64,000 bases of DNA from Rhizobium leguminosarum bv. viciae USDA 2370 (GCF_002008365.1 NZ_MRDL01000036.1:671676-735675), one strand, 5' to 3'. Shown: positions 8,697-17,833, numbered from the stretch's first letter. A program made the numbers and translations. Notes: generated from the letters alone by a model not told the origin.

Positions 8697-11600
8697 TTGG
8701 TAGGCCGGTTCCTCGTCTTTCTGGGGGGAGTGATCGTCGTAGCGCTGTTTGTGGCGCTGCTTGCGCCGCTGTTCATCGACTGGACGGATTTCCGCAAGAA
8801 TTTCGAGGATCAGGCAAGCCGCATTATCGGTAAGAAAGTCACCGTCTACGGCACGGTAGATGCGCGCCTGCTGCCGTTTCCATCGGTGACGCTGCATGAT
8901 GTGCGCGTCGGCCAGGAAGCGGACGGCACGCCGATCGTCAAGGTCGAGCAGTTTTCCATGGATGCGGAGCTCGCACCTTTCCTGTCCGGCGAAGCGCTGA
9001 TCTTCGACATGCGCATCGTCAATCCGAAGGTGCGCTTGAGACTGCTCAAGGACGGCACGCTCGACTGGATGCGCGGCAGCCGCGCGGAAATACCGGCAAG
9101 GACCGTCGTTCTCGAAAACGTGCATGTCAGCGGCGGCGAGGTCGAATTCATCGACGACCAGTCGGGCCGCTCGCGTCGCATCACCGGACTCAATGCGGAA
9201 ATGTCGGCAAAGTCGCTGGCCGGCCCCTGGCGCATCGAGGGCGACGCTGCGCTTGACGGCGAGCACGGCGGCTTCTCGATCTCGAGCAGCCAGCCGGACG
9301 ACAAGGGCGTGCTGCGCATGCGCACGAGGCTTTCGCCGGACAAGCACCCTGTCAGCGTCGATCTCGACGGCGAGCTGAAGCTCGTCGACAGTAAGCCGAA
9401 TTATCAGGGCCAGCTTTCGGCGGCGATCGAGATCCGCAACAGCGCCAAGCCCGCCAACAAAAAAGAGCAGCCGCCGCGCGTCAAGGGCCGCTTCGAGCTC
9501 ACCAATGAACGCATCCGCATTCCCGAATACCGGATGGAGATCGGCCCGACCGACGATCCCTATGTCATAACCGGCGAGGCGACGCTCGATACCGGCAATG
9601 CACCGGAATTCCTGCTGACCGCCGACGGGCAACAGATCGACGTCAACCGTATCGGCAATCAGGGCACTGCCGGCAAGACGACGCGCGATGCGGCTGTTTC
9701 GGCGCGCCAACGGCTGAATTCGCTGATCGATATCGTCGGGCAGGTGCCGATCCCGCAGGTGCCGGGCAAGGCGAGCGTCAAGCTGCCGGCGATCGTCGCC
9801 GGTGATACGACGTTGCGTGACGTGCAGTTGGAGCTCGAGCCGGCCGGCACCGGCTGGATGATCGACAGCGCCACCGGCACGCTGCCGGGGCGCACGCAGG
9901 TGGAAGGCAAGGGCAAGCTCCTGCTTCAGGGTGAGGCCTCGTTCAACGGCCAGATCGTGGTGGCTTCCAGCCAGCCGACCGGGCTTGCCTCCTGGCTTGC
10001 CGGCTCGGTCGATCCGGCCATCCGGCAACTGCGGCAGGCGGGCTTTTCCGCCAATGTCAGCCTGACGCATGAATTGCAGCGTTTCGAAAATCTCGAGATT
10101 GCCATCGGACCGGCGACGCTGAAGGGCCGGCTGGAGCGCCAGGCGATTTCCGGCCAGACGCCGACGCTGTCGGTGGCGCTAAACGGCGATACGCTCGATC
10201 TCGACGCGCTGCAGGCGCTGAGCGGGCTCATGACCGGCCAGGATGCCGGCGACAACGTGCTGGACCACAAGATCGCCGCCCAGCTTAAGGCCGACAAGTT
10301 CACCGCCTTCGGCGTCAGTGCCGACAATGTCGAGACCACCTTTACGATCGCCGATGGCGCGCTTGCCGTCGACCGGCTGTCGATCAAGGATATCGCAGGC
10401 GCCGAGCTGACGGCGACGGGCAGAGCGGAAGGCTCATTGCTCGACTACAAAGGCGCGGGTGAAATCACCTTCAAATCGGCCGATCCCGGCGGCTTCTTTA
10501 CCATGCTGCGCGAGCACCTGCCGCATCACCCGGTGCTCGACCGGCTGGTGCGCAATGCCGGGTGGTACGGCAATACGGCGCTTCGCGGCGCGCTGACGCT
10601 CGGCGGCGACGAGGGCAACGCGCTGACGGTGACACTTGCCGGTGTCTCGAACGGCAGCCGCGTCAATCTCGACTACCGCATGTCCGACCTCTTGGCGCTG
10701 GCCGGCAATGGCACGACGAGCCTTGAGGCAACGCTCGAAAACGCCGTGCCGTCCATCCTGTTCGGCCAGGCCGGGCTCGACCCGCTGCCGGTCGATGTCG
10801 GGGCCAATGGCCGCCTGACGCTGAAGGTTAAGGCATCGGGCAATGATCCCGCCGATGCGGCCCTGAGCTTTGCGACCGACCGGACCTCGTTCACCGCCAA
10901 CGGCAAGGTCGATGTTCGGCCGGAGACCTTCATGAACGGCCAGATCGGGCTTTCGCTGGACAGTGCCGATATTGACCCCTATCTCATCATGAACGGCATC
11001 GCCCTGCCGCAGACCGGAACCGGGTTGCCGCTCGGCCTGCAGGTCAATGCCGCCGTCGACAGCGACAAGATCGTCTTTTCGGATCTCAAGGGGCATGCGG
11101 CCGATAACGAATTTTCAGGTGCGCTGACCTTCGACCGGAAGGCTGCGAAGACGACCGCGAGCGGTGGGCTGACACTCACCAAGGCCGATGCCGGCTGGCT
11201 CGGCGAGGCGGTGTTCGGCCAGATCGTCGATCCCGCCAACGGTCAGCTGACGACGGCGCCGCTGGGGCTGCCCATCTTCAAGGATCTCGACGTCAACGTG
11301 AAGCTGATGGCCAAGCAGTTCTGGCCGGGCCTGCCGGATACGGCGGTGTCGGACTTCACCAGCAACGTCGCCTACAAGGGCGACGAGTTGCAGCTCAACG
11401 ACATGGCCGGCAACTGGGACGGTGGAAAGCTTTCCGGCAACCTGCTCTTCACCAATGCCAACGGCACCGGCTTCCTGCAGACGAAGCTTGCGCTTGCCGA
11501 TTCCGATCTTTCCGGCGTCGTCTGGCTGCGCGACGGCGCGCCGATCGCCAACGGCAAGTTCGGATTGTCGCTGTCGATGGAGGCCTCGGGCAAGACGATC

Positions 11601-12407
11601 GGCGAAATTGCCAGCTCGCTCAATGGTTCGGGCGAACTGAGGCTTGGCGATACCAGCATACGCGGGCTGAATCTTGCCATCCTTCCGCCGCTGCTTGCCG
11701 CGACCGATACGATGCAGGAGCAGATCAATGCCGGCAAGGTGCATCCGATCATCGAAACGCTGCTCAGCAACGGCGAGGCGAAGCTGCCGCCGCTCGGCGT
11801 CCCCTTCAACATCACCGACGGGACGCTGAGGGTGCAGAATGTCACCGTCGCCAACGATCTCGCCCGCATCACCGCCGATGCGCAGATCGCGCTGCCGGAA
11901 GAGCGGGTCAGCGCGACGCTGGGTGTCGGGTTCAATCCGGGCACCGAAGCGCTTTCTGGTGCGGAGCCGGCGCTCAGGCTGAATTTTTCCGGCATGCTGC
12001 CATCACCCGGCAAGACGATGGATGTGACCGATATCACCAGCTATCTGTCGCTGCGCGCTTTCGAGCGCGAGCGCCGGCGGGTCGAACGGCTGCAGGCGAT
12101 CGTGCTCGAAAAACAACGGCTGCGCCGCGAGGTGGCGCTCTATCGGTTCAACGACGCCGAGCGCATCAAGGCGGCCGAGATCGAGCAACAACGGCAGGCG
12201 GAGGAAGAGCGGCTGCGTGCACTGGCGCAGCAAGCAGCCGCTGTGAAGGCTGCTGCCGAGGCAGAGGCTGCACGCGCGGCGGAAGCCAAAGCGAAGGCGG
12301 ATGCGCAAGCGAGGGCTGCCGCCGAGGCGGAAGCGGCACGGCGCAGCGGGCAAGCACAGCCGGGTCCGCTCAATTTTGACCAGTTGCCGGGCGTTCAGGC
12401 GCAGTGA
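8697..12407 (+). CDS. AsmA-family protein
   Basis: A very large protein (1236 residues) anchored by one N-terminal membrane segment (about 3-22), with the bulk in the periplasm. The segment FIDWTDFRKNFEDQASRIIG and the long beta-rich body with repeated GxLxL-type strands match AsmA family proteins, which are linked to lipid transport between membranes and outer-membrane biogenesis. The final ~120 residues are an Ala/Glu/Arg/Lys-rich predicted coiled coil (RQAEEERLRALAQQAAAV...), an alphaproteobacterial addition. The start is TTG 8697 with GGAG 10 bases upstream; no better ATG exists. Transcribed alone. Confidence 0.88.
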   Translation: MVGRFLVFLGGVIVVALFVALLAPLFIDWTDFRKNFEDQASRIIGKKVTVYGTVDARLLPFPSVTLHDVRVGQEADGTPIVKVEQFSMDAELAPFLSGEALIFDMRIVNPKVRLRLLKDGTLDWMRGSRAEIPARTVVLENVHVSGGEVEFIDDQSGRSRRITGLNAEMSAKSLAGPWRIEGDAALDGEHGGFSISSSQPDDKGVLRMRTRLSPDKHPVSVDLDGELKLVDSKPNYQGQLSAAIEIRNSAKPANKKEQPPRVKGRFELTNERIRIPEYRMEIGPTDDPYVITGEATLDTGNAPEFLLTADGQQIDVNRIGNQGTAGKTTRDAAVSARQRLNSLIDIVGQVPIPQVPGKASVKLPAIVAGDTTLRDVQLELEPAGTGWMIDSATGTLPGRTQVEGKGKLLLQGEASFNGQIVVASSQPTGLASWLAGSVDPAIRQLRQAGFSANVSLTHELQRFENLEIAIGPATLKGRLERQAISGQTPTLSVALNGDTLDLDALQALSGLMTGQDAGDNVLDHKIAAQLKADKFTAFGVSADNVETTFTIADGALAVDRLSIKDIAGAELTATGRAEGSLLDYKGAGEITFKSADPGGFFTMLREHLPHHPVLDRLVRNAGWYGNTALRGALTLGGDEGNALTVTLAGVSNGSRVNLDYRMSDLLALAGNGTTSLEATLENAVPSILFGQAGLDPLPVDVGANGRLTLKVKASGNDPADAALSFATDRTSFTANGKVDVRPETFMNGQIGLSLDSADIDPYLIMNGIALPQTGTGLPLGLQVNAAVDSDKIVFSDLKGHAADNEFSGALTFDRKAAKTTASGGLTLTKADAGWLGEAVFGQIVDPANGQLTTAPLGLPIFKDLDVNVKLMAKQFWPGLPDTAVSDFTSNVAYKGDELQLNDMAGNWDGGKLSGNLLFTNANGTGFLQTKLALADSDLSGVVWLRDGAPIANGKFGLSLSMEASGKTIGEIASSLNGSGELRLGDTSIRGLNLAILPPLLAATDTMQEQINAGKVHPIIETLLSNGEAKLPPLGVPFNITDGTLRVQNVTVANDLARITADAQIALPEERVSATLGVGFNPGTEALSGAEPALRLNFSGMLPSPGKTMDVTDITSYLSLRAFERERRRVERLQAIVLEKQRLRREVALYRFNDAERIKAAEIEQQRQAEEERLRALAQQAAAVKAAAEAEAARAAEAKAKADAQARAAAEAEAARRSGQAQPGPLNFDQLPGVQAQ

Positions 12408-12419
12408 GATTGCATAGAA

Positions 12420-12505
12420 TTTGATTCATGCAAGGCGTATCAGATCTTTGTTTTCATTGATTTTTCTTCCAAAATCGCCCCACGGTTTTGTGCAGCGTGC
12501 ATCAG
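12420..12505. repeat. Decayed intergenic repeat between convergent genes
   Basis: The sequence follows the same layout as the element at 3433-3541: a ttcatgcaaggcg arm, an A/T-rich bridge, then a ccacggttttgtgcagcgtgcatc arm. It lies in the gap between the AsmA-like gene and the convergent ribbon-helix-helix gene. Confidence 0.45.
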
Positions 12506-12512
12506 GCCCGGG

Positions 12513-12737
12513 TCACGGCTGGCGGTCGCCCCCCGCCTTCAGCCAGGAAAGCACATGCAAGCGCAGCGCCGAGGACAGGTTGCTGTCCGGCGGGCGGTGG
12601 TCGTCGATTTCGGAGATCAGGGCGGCGAGCGGTATCGAACGGCCCGCGGCAATCATCTTCAGCTCGGCCCAGAACTCATCTTCAAGCGAAAAACTGGTGC
12701 GATGGCCGTGCAATGTCGCCGAATGCTTGCGGATCAT
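12513..12737 (-). CDS. Small ribbon-helix-helix domain protein
   Basis: A 74-residue protein. Residues about 6-50 (SATLHGHRTSFSLEDEFW, then a helix with AGRSIPLAALISEID) fit the RHH_4 ribbon-helix-helix fold, usually DNA-binding. Proteins of this type are common next to DUF4169 genes in rhizobia. It may form a short unit with the DUF4169 gene 160 bases upstream on the same strand. The intervening gap holds a GC-rich hairpin near 12767-12789 and nothing else I recognise. Confidence 0.75.
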   Translation of the reverse strand: MIRKHSATLHGHRTSFSLEDEFWAELKMIAAGRSIPLAALISEIDDHRPPDSNLSSALRLHVLSWLKAGGDRQP

Positions 12738-12897
12738 GGAGCGCCTTCACATCCCGGTTATAGCGCCGAGCGTCCGCGAGGACGCGCTCAGGACGTTTTG
12801 TCAAATCATGCGTGGGGTTGGCAGATCGATTCAAGGAAACCGCGCAAGTGGCTGATCGCAGAATCCATTCCAGCTTTTCAAGCTTTGCGTGAAACCC

Positions 12898-13092
12898 TCA
12901 CGCGCCGTCGTCATCAGTCTCGATCCGGCCGTCGCGATGGATCTTGTCGGCCTTGTCGTTCAGGCTGCGGGTCAGTTGCTTTTCGGCCTTGGCGCGGCCG
13001 AAGGAAATACGGTTCTGTTCGGCCTGCTTCTCCTTTTCGGAGCGAGCCTGCTTCTTGCGGAACTGGCGCAGATTGATGATTTCGGCGCTCAT
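12898..13092 (-). CDS. DUF4169 family small basic protein
   Basis: A 64-residue, highly charged, probably helical protein that begins MSAEIINLRQFRKKQARSEK and continues with ISFGRAKAEKQLT. This is the DUF4169 family, found in alphaproteobacteria and of unknown function. Its N-terminus (IINLRQFRKKQ) closely resembles the last eleven residues of the SspB protein encoded just upstream (VVSLDSFRKKQ). ATG 13092 is chosen because the family consensus starts there. A terminator lies between it and sspB, so it is probably transcribed separately or by read-through. Confidence 0.8.
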   Translation of the reverse strand: MSAEIINLRQFRKKQARSEKEKQAEQNRISFGRAKAEKQLTRSLNDKADKIHRDGRIETDDDGA

Positions 13093-13114
13093 GCGTTTGC
13101 CTGAATTCCCTATC

Positions 13115-13139
13115 AAAAAGGGAGGCTTGGCCTCCCTTT
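13115..13139 (-). terminator. Rho-independent terminator after sspB
   Basis: A ten-base-pair stem (AAAGGGAGGC / GCCTCCCTTT) with a three-base loop is followed on the minus strand by a run of T (complement of AAAAA at 13115-13119). It is placed directly after the sspB stop. Confidence 0.88.
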
Positions 13140-13142
13140 AAA

Positions 13143-13658
13143 TCACTGTTTCTTGCGGAAGGAGTCGAGTGAGACGACGGAGCCCGGTTTCTTCTCCTCG
13201 CCGTCGGCGGGTTTTGCGCCCGCGGCGTCATCGGACTTTCCAGCCGCATCCACCGGATAGGCGGTGATTTCACCGGACGGCAATTCCTCGCCATCGGCGA
13301 GAGGCACGTCGAATTCGAGCTCGAAGTTGACGGAGGGATCGTAGAAGCCGCGGATCGCATTGAATGGGATGACCAGCTTTTCCGGGACGTCGGAGAAGGA
13401 AAGGCCGATCTCAAAATGCGTTTCGGTGATCTTCATGTCCCAGAACTGGTGTTGGATGACGATGGTCATCTGCTCGGGGTATTTCGACTTCAGATGCTGG
13501 GAGATGCGCACCCCGGTCGCGCCCGTGAGGAAGGTGATGAAGAAGTGATGATCACCGGGCAGGCGGCCCGTGGCTGCGACTTCCGCCAATACCTTGCGGA
13601 TGACGCCGCGAAGTGCATCCTGTGCCAGAATGTCGTAGCGGATATGATCCTGCCCCAT
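13143..13658 (-). CDS. sspB: SspB-type ClpXP adaptor, alphaproteobacterial form
   Basis: A 171-residue adaptor that delivers ssrA-tagged proteins to the ClpXP protease. Residues 1-110 form the tag-binding SspB fold (HHFFITFLTGATGVRIS, YPEQMTIVIQHQFWDM, FNAIRGFYDPSVNFELEF). An acidic, flexible linker follows, then a short C-terminal tail, VVSLDSFRKKQ, the expected ClpX-docking module. ATG 13658 has AGGAAA upstream. The gene lies about 120 bases downstream of the tmRNA gene on the same strand, so the tag's source and its adaptor sit together. Confidence 0.9.
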   Translation of the reverse strand: MGQDHIRYDILAQDALRGVIRKVLAEVAATGRLPGDHHFFITFLTGATGVRISQHLKSKYPEQMTIVIQHQFWDMKITETHFEIGLSFSDVPEKLVIPFNAIRGFYDPSVNFELEFDVPLADGEELPSGEITAYPVDAAGKSDDAAGAKPADGEEKKPGSVVSLDSFRKKQ

Positions 13659-13779
13659 GCTTTTCCTGTCTTTCGTCGGTTCGGAGTCTTTTCACAAGGT
13701 TGTATGCCACGTCCGGGCGCCTTGGGAAAGACCGGAGCCGAGTCACGTTTTTAAGCAGCATACATGATTTCGGCGGCAG

Positions 13780-14120
13780 GGAGAAGGTGAAGGCTTCTGT
13801 TGCCAGGTGCCTTCGGACCCCGCCTAGAGGTGCGAACCACTAGGACTTTGATTGAAGTGTCACACCGCGATTAAGCAGCGAGACGAGCTTCCGCATAGTT
13901 GTCGTTTGCAACTACAATTTTAGCCCGATAACGGCGGTACAATGCCGAGCAAAAAGACGATCTTTACACCCTTGTCGATCCTGTTTCGCCCCCATCAAAA
14001 GCCGGCCTTCGAGACCGCCGGTTTTTGGTGGAGGCGCCGGGTACCGCCCCCGGGTCCAATAGGTTTATTACACCGCTCGTTTATCGCCATAGCCGGCCCG
14101 AAAGCCGGCATGGGTGATAT
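13780..14120 (-). ncRNA. ssrA: Two-piece (permuted) tmRNA, ssrA
   Basis: tmRNA rescues stalled ribosomes and adds a degradation tag. On the minus strand the order is acceptor piece, spacer, coding piece, the circularly permuted alphaproteobacterial arrangement. The coding piece begins at about 13993 with GGGGGCG, which pairs with CGCCTCC before an encoded ACCA whose last A is at 14026. A T-arm-like GGACCCGG...CCGG stretch lies just before it. The spacer (about 13994-14025) folds as a hairpin and should be removed in maturation. The tag frame at 13871-13909 reads ANDNYAEARLAA then stop. Pseudoknot-like GC stems follow. The outer ends are estimates to within about 20 bases. Confidence 0.93.
13871..13909 (-). 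other. tmRNA proteolysis-tag reading frame
   Basis: Twelve codons plus TAA encode ANDNYAEARLAA, the rhizobial ssrA tag. The LAA end is the ClpX recognition signal and the N-terminal part is what SspB binds. The resume codon is GCA at 13907-13909. This frame has no start codon because translation resumes on it from a stalled ribosome. Confidence 0.95.
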
Positions 14121-14259
14121 AGTGGTTTCCTCAGCCCAAGGAAAGGGCAAACGTCATAAAAGCGTTATGCGACCCATCAGAAACATTGGGAAAATGCCCG
14201 GCGGTGATTGGTTTCCCGGTTCTGAAGGCTTAAATTAGCCGAAACGGAATCAGCGCGAC

Positions 14260-15054
14260 ATGAAGCAATATCTCGATCTCTTGAATCATGTGATGGAAAA
14301 GGGCTCCGACCGGGGCGACCGCACCGGCACCGGCACACGCTCAGTCTTCGGCTACCAGATGCGCTTCGACCTGGAAGAGGGCTTCCCCGTCCTCACCACG
14401 AAGAAGCTGCATCTGCGCTCGATCATCCACGAGCTTCTCTGGTTCCTGAAGGGCGAGACGAATATCCGCTATCTCAAGGAGAACGGCGTTTCGATCTGGG
14501 ACGAATGGGCCGATGAAAACGGCGATCTCGGGCCTGTTTACGGCGCCCAGTGGCGCTCCTGGCCAGCGCCCGACGGCGGCCATATCGACCAGATCGCCAA
14601 TCTCGTCAAAGGCATCGTCAACAATCCGAATTCGCGCCGCCACATCGTCTCGGCCTGGAATCCGGCCGAAGTGGACGAAATGGCGCTGCCGCCCTGCCAT
14701 TGCCTGTTCCAGTTCTATGTGGCTGATGGCAAGCTTTCCTGCCAGCTTTACCAGCGCTCGGCCGATATCTTCCTCGGCGTGCCGTTCAATATCGCTTCCT
14801 ATGCGCTGCTGACGATGATGGTGGCTCAGGTGACCGGACTGAAGCCTGGCGATTTCGTCCACACGCTCGGCGACACCCATCTCTATCACAACCATTTCGA
14901 CCAGGCGAAACTGCAGCTTGCACGCCGGCCGAAGCCGCTGCCGTTCATGCGCATCAATCCTGAGGTGAAGGACATTTTCGGCTTCACCTTCGACGATTTC
15001 GAGCTGATCGGCTACGAGGCCGATGCCAGCATCAAGGCGCCGATCGCCGTCTGA
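14260..15054 (+). CDS. thyA: Thymidylate synthase
   Basis: Converts dUMP and methylene-tetrahydrofolate to dTMP and dihydrofolate. It has 264 residues, the same length as the E. coli enzyme. Visible motifs are the phosphate-binding DRTGTGT (20-26), the catalytic Cys146 in LPPCHC, the QLYQRSADIFLGVPFNIASY block, and the GDTHLYHNH loop. It heads a compact plus-strand cluster with folA 13 bases downstream; DHFR regenerates the folate that this enzyme oxidises. ATG 14260 is the family start. Confidence 0.98.
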   Translation: MKQYLDLLNHVMEKGSDRGDRTGTGTRSVFGYQMRFDLEEGFPVLTTKKLHLRSIIHELLWFLKGETNIRYLKENGVSIWDEWADENGDLGPVYGAQWRSWPAPDGGHIDQIANLVKGIVNNPNSRRHIVSAWNPAEVDEMALPPCHCLFQFYVADGKLSCQLYQRSADIFLGVPFNIASYALLTMMVAQVTGLKPGDFVHTLGDTHLYHNHFDQAKLQLARRPKPLPFMRINPEVKDIFGFTFDDFELIGYEADASIKAPIAV

Positions 15055-15067
15055 TCCAGGATATTCC

Positions 15068-15586
15068 ATGGCCGACATCCGCAGGACCATTATCGCCGCC
15101 GTTGCCCGCAACGGCATTATCGGCCGCGACGGCGACATGCCGTGGCGGCTTTCGAGCGACCTCAAGCGCTTCAAGGCGCTGACATTGGGCAAGCCTGTGG
15201 TGATGGGCCGCAAGACCTACGATTCGATCGGCAAGCCGCTGCCGGGACGGCCGAACGTCGTCATCTCGCGACAGGCGGCGATAGACCATCCTGATGTCTC
15301 CATGGCCCATTCGCTGCCGGAGGCGATGACGGCGGCCGAAAGGCTGGCGCTCGAAACCGGCGTCGACGAAATCTGCATTCTGGGCGGCGGGCAGGTCTAT
15401 GCCCAGGCGATCGGCCTTGCCGACCGGATGTGCATCACGCATGTCGAGGCCGATCTCGATGGAGACGCGTCGTTTCCCGTGATCGATCCCGACACCTGGC
15501 AGGCGGGGGAGGCGATCGCGGTTCCGGCCGGCGAAAAGGACAGTTATCCCACGCGTTTCATCGTCTACGAACGCCGTTACGCCTGA
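15068..15586 (+). CDS. folA: Dihydrofolate reductase
   Basis: Reduces dihydrofolate to tetrahydrofolate with NADPH. It has 172 residues. Conserved features are IIAAVARNGIIGRDGDMPWRL near the N-terminus, with Met where many homologues have Leu before the substrate-site Pro-Trp, FKALTLGKPVVMGRKTYDSIG, LPGRPNVVIS and the cofactor motif ILGGGQVYAQA. Short spacing from thyA suggests one operon. ATG 15068 is preferred to an upstream overlapping start. Confidence 0.96.
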   Translation: MADIRRTIIAAVARNGIIGRDGDMPWRLSSDLKRFKALTLGKPVVMGRKTYDSIGKPLPGRPNVVISRQAAIDHPDVSMAHSLPEAMTAAERLALETGVDEICILGGGQVYAQAIGLADRMCITHVEADLDGDASFPVIDPDTWQAGEAIAVPAGEKDSYPTRFIVYERRYA

Positions 15587-15734
15587 AAATGAACTATTTT
15601 CCAATTATATTGACCAAGTTTCTCACGCTGCGTTGAAAGCCGATGCGGCGATACCTATAACGGTCACCAACGCGTCCGCCGGTCAGCCCCCACGGTTTCG
15701 GATGCGTGGAGACTTAACCAACAACGAGGTTTTG

Positions 15735-16817
15735 ATGCCCTGGAGCAATCAGAATGGCGGCGGCGGCCCTTGGGGCGGCGGCGGCGGTAATAATCAGGGA
15801 CCATGGGGACAGGGGCCGAACCGGCCGCGCGGTGGCGGCGGCAAGGGCGGACCGCCTGATCTGGAAGATATCATCCGGCGCGGCCAGGACCAACTGCGCA
15901 ACATCATTCCCGGCGGCTTCAACGGCGGCGTGGCGGTGATCGTCGTGGCGATCGTCGCCGTCTTCTGGCTGATCCAGTGCATCTATGTCGTGCAGCCGGA
16001 CGAACGCGGCGTCGAACTGCGGTTCGGCAAGCCGAAGGCCGAGATTTCCATGCCGGGCCTGCATTTCCACCTGTGGCCGATGGAGACCGTGGAGACGGTC
16101 AAGGTGACCGTGCAGCAATTGAACATCGGGGCGACTTCGGCATCGTCTTCGAACGGCCTGATGCTGTCCAGCGACAAGAGCGTCATCAACGTGCAGTTCG
16201 CTGTCTTCTACACCGTCAGCGATCCCAAGGCCTATCTCTTCAACGTCGAAAATCCGGCAGAGACGCTGCAGCAGGTTTCCGACAGTGCCATGCGTGAAAT
16301 CGTTGGCCGGCGTCCGGCGCAGGACGCCTTCCGCAGTAATCGCCAGCCGATCGAAGTGGATGTGCTCAATATCCTGCAGGACACGATGAACCGCTATGGC
16401 GCGGGCGTGACCGTGACCGGCGTGACGATCCAGAACGTGGCGCCGCCGCGGGAAGTCGCCGATGCTTTCGAAGAAGTGCAGCGTGCCGGCCGTGACCGCG
16501 ATAGCACGATCGAAGAGGCCAATCGCTACACGAACCAAAAGCTCGGCCAGGCGCGAGGCGATGCGGCCAGAATCCGCGAAGATTCAGCCGCCTACAAGGA
16601 CCGTGTCGTGAAGGAGGCGGAAGGTGAAGCGCAGCGGTTCACGGCGATCAACGACGAATATTCCAAGGCGCCCGATGTGACCCGCAAGCGGTTGTACCTC
16701 GAAACGATGGAGCAGGTGCTGAAGAACTCCCGGAAGGTCATCATCGACGAAAAGCAGGGCGTCCTGCCCTATCTGCCGCTCAATGAGCTCGGCAAACCGG
16801 CGCAACAGGGAGGTTAA
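15735..16817 (+). CDS. hflK: FtsH modulator HflK
   Basis: Subunit of the HflKC complex, a membrane assembly around the FtsH protease. It has 360 residues. The Gly/Asn/Pro-rich cytoplasmic N-terminus (1-40, GGGGPWGGGGG) is characteristic. One membrane helix (about 65-84) precedes the SPFH/Band-7 domain (VQPDERGVELRFGKP onward), followed by a coiled-coil region with AEGEAQRFTAINDEY. ATG 15735 has GAGG upstream. hflC starts three bases after its stop, so the two are translated as a pair. Confidence 0.96.
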   Translation: MPWSNQNGGGGPWGGGGGNNQGPWGQGPNRPRGGGGKGGPPDLEDIIRRGQDQLRNIIPGGFNGGVAVIVVAIVAVFWLIQCIYVVQPDERGVELRFGKPKAEISMPGLHFHLWPMETVETVKVTVQQLNIGATSASSSNGLMLSSDKSVINVQFAVFYTVSDPKAYLFNVENPAETLQQVSDSAMREIVGRRPAQDAFRSNRQPIEVDVLNILQDTMNRYGAGVTVTGVTIQNVAPPREVADAFEEVQRAGRDRDSTIEEANRYTNQKLGQARGDAARIREDSAAYKDRVVKEAEGEAQRFTAINDEYSKAPDVTRKRLYLETMEQVLKNSRKVIIDEKQGVLPYLPLNELGKPAQQGG

Positions 16818-16820
16818 GTC

Positions 16821-17777
16821 ATGACATCGAACAGACTTCCCATCATTCTCCTCATCCTCGCCATTGTGCTGGTCGGGCTTTATTCGTCCATCTTCGTGGT
16901 GAATGCACGTGAGCAGGCCATCGTCGTCCGCTTCGGCCAGATCCAGTCGGTCAAGACCGAGCCTGGAATTTATTTCAAGCTGCCTTTCGGCTTCATGGAT
17001 GCCGACCGCGTTCAGCTGGTCGAAAAGCAGGCGCTGAGGCTCGATCTCGACAATATCCGCGTTCAGGTCCAGGACGGCCAGACCTTCGACGTCGATGCCT
17101 TCGTGATCTATAACATCTCGGATGTTCGTCGCTTCCGCGAAACAGTATCGGGCGATCGCGAAGCCGCAGAAGCGCGGTTGAGGGCGCAGCTCGATTCATC
17201 GCTTCGCCGCGTCTACGGTCTGCGTGACTACAATGCCGCGCTCTCGGAAGAGCGTGTCGCAATGATGCTGGAGATTCGCGACGATCTGCGCACGGATGCC
17301 GAAAATCTCGGCCTGCATATAGACGACGTTCGCATCCGCCGCACCGACCTTTCGCCGGAGGTTGCGCCGAATACCTATAATGCCATGCGTTCGGAACGCC
17401 TTGCCGAGGCGGAGCGCATCCGTGCCGAGGGCAATGAGGAAGGCCAAAGGCGGCGCGCCATCGCCGACCGTCAGGTTGTCGAGCTCACCGCGGGCGCCCA
17501 GCGTGATGCGGAAATCCTTCGAGGCCAGGGCGATGCGGAACGCAACCGCGTCTTCGCCGAAGTCTTCAGCAAGGATCCAGCCTTCTTCGAGTTCTATCGC
17601 TCGATGGCGGCCTATTCCTCCGCTCTCTCGTCGCAGGACACGACGCTGGTGCTGTCGCCGAATTCGGAATTCTTCCGCTATTTCGACAATGCCGCCGGCA
17701 CCCTGCAGCCGTCGCCAGCAAGCCCGGCAGTGCCGGCTCCGGCAGCGCCTGGGGCACCTGCCCAGCCGACGAATTGA
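16821..17777 (+). CDS. hflC: FtsH modulator HflC
   Basis: Partner of HflK, 318 residues. A single N-terminal membrane helix (LPIILLILAIVLVGLYSSIF) is followed by the Band-7 domain (VNAREQAIVVRFGQIQ) and the coiled-coil segment with EGNEEGQRRRAIADRQ. The conserved FFEFYRSMAAY motif lies near the end, before a Pro/Ala-rich tail. A strong terminator follows, so the downstream protease gene is probably transcribed on its own. Confidence 0.96.
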   Translation: MTSNRLPIILLILAIVLVGLYSSIFVVNAREQAIVVRFGQIQSVKTEPGIYFKLPFGFMDADRVQLVEKQALRLDLDNIRVQVQDGQTFDVDAFVIYNISDVRRFRETVSGDREAAEARLRAQLDSSLRRVYGLRDYNAALSEERVAMMLEIRDDLRTDAENLGLHIDDVRIRRTDLSPEVAPNTYNAMRSERLAEAERIRAEGNEEGQRRRAIADRQVVELTAGAQRDAEILRGQGDAERNRVFAEVFSKDPAFFEFYRSMAAYSSALSSQDTTLVLSPNSEFFRYFDNAAGTLQPSPASPAVPAPAAPGAPAQPTN

Positions 17778-17803
17778 AGCAGGGGATACCCCGATAATCC
17801 TGG

Positions 17804-17833
17804 AAGGGCCGGCCCGAGTGCCGGCCCTTTTTT
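17804..17833 (+). terminator. Rho-independent terminator after hflC
   Basis: Stem AAGGGCCGGC / GCCGGCCCTT with a six-base loop, followed by a run of T. It separates hflKC from the DegP-like gene. Confidence 0.88.

Noticed and set aside
13552..13761. A short open frame over the sspB start
   Set aside because: Falls in the ssrA-sspB leader and overlaps the sspB start out of frame; no family resemblance.
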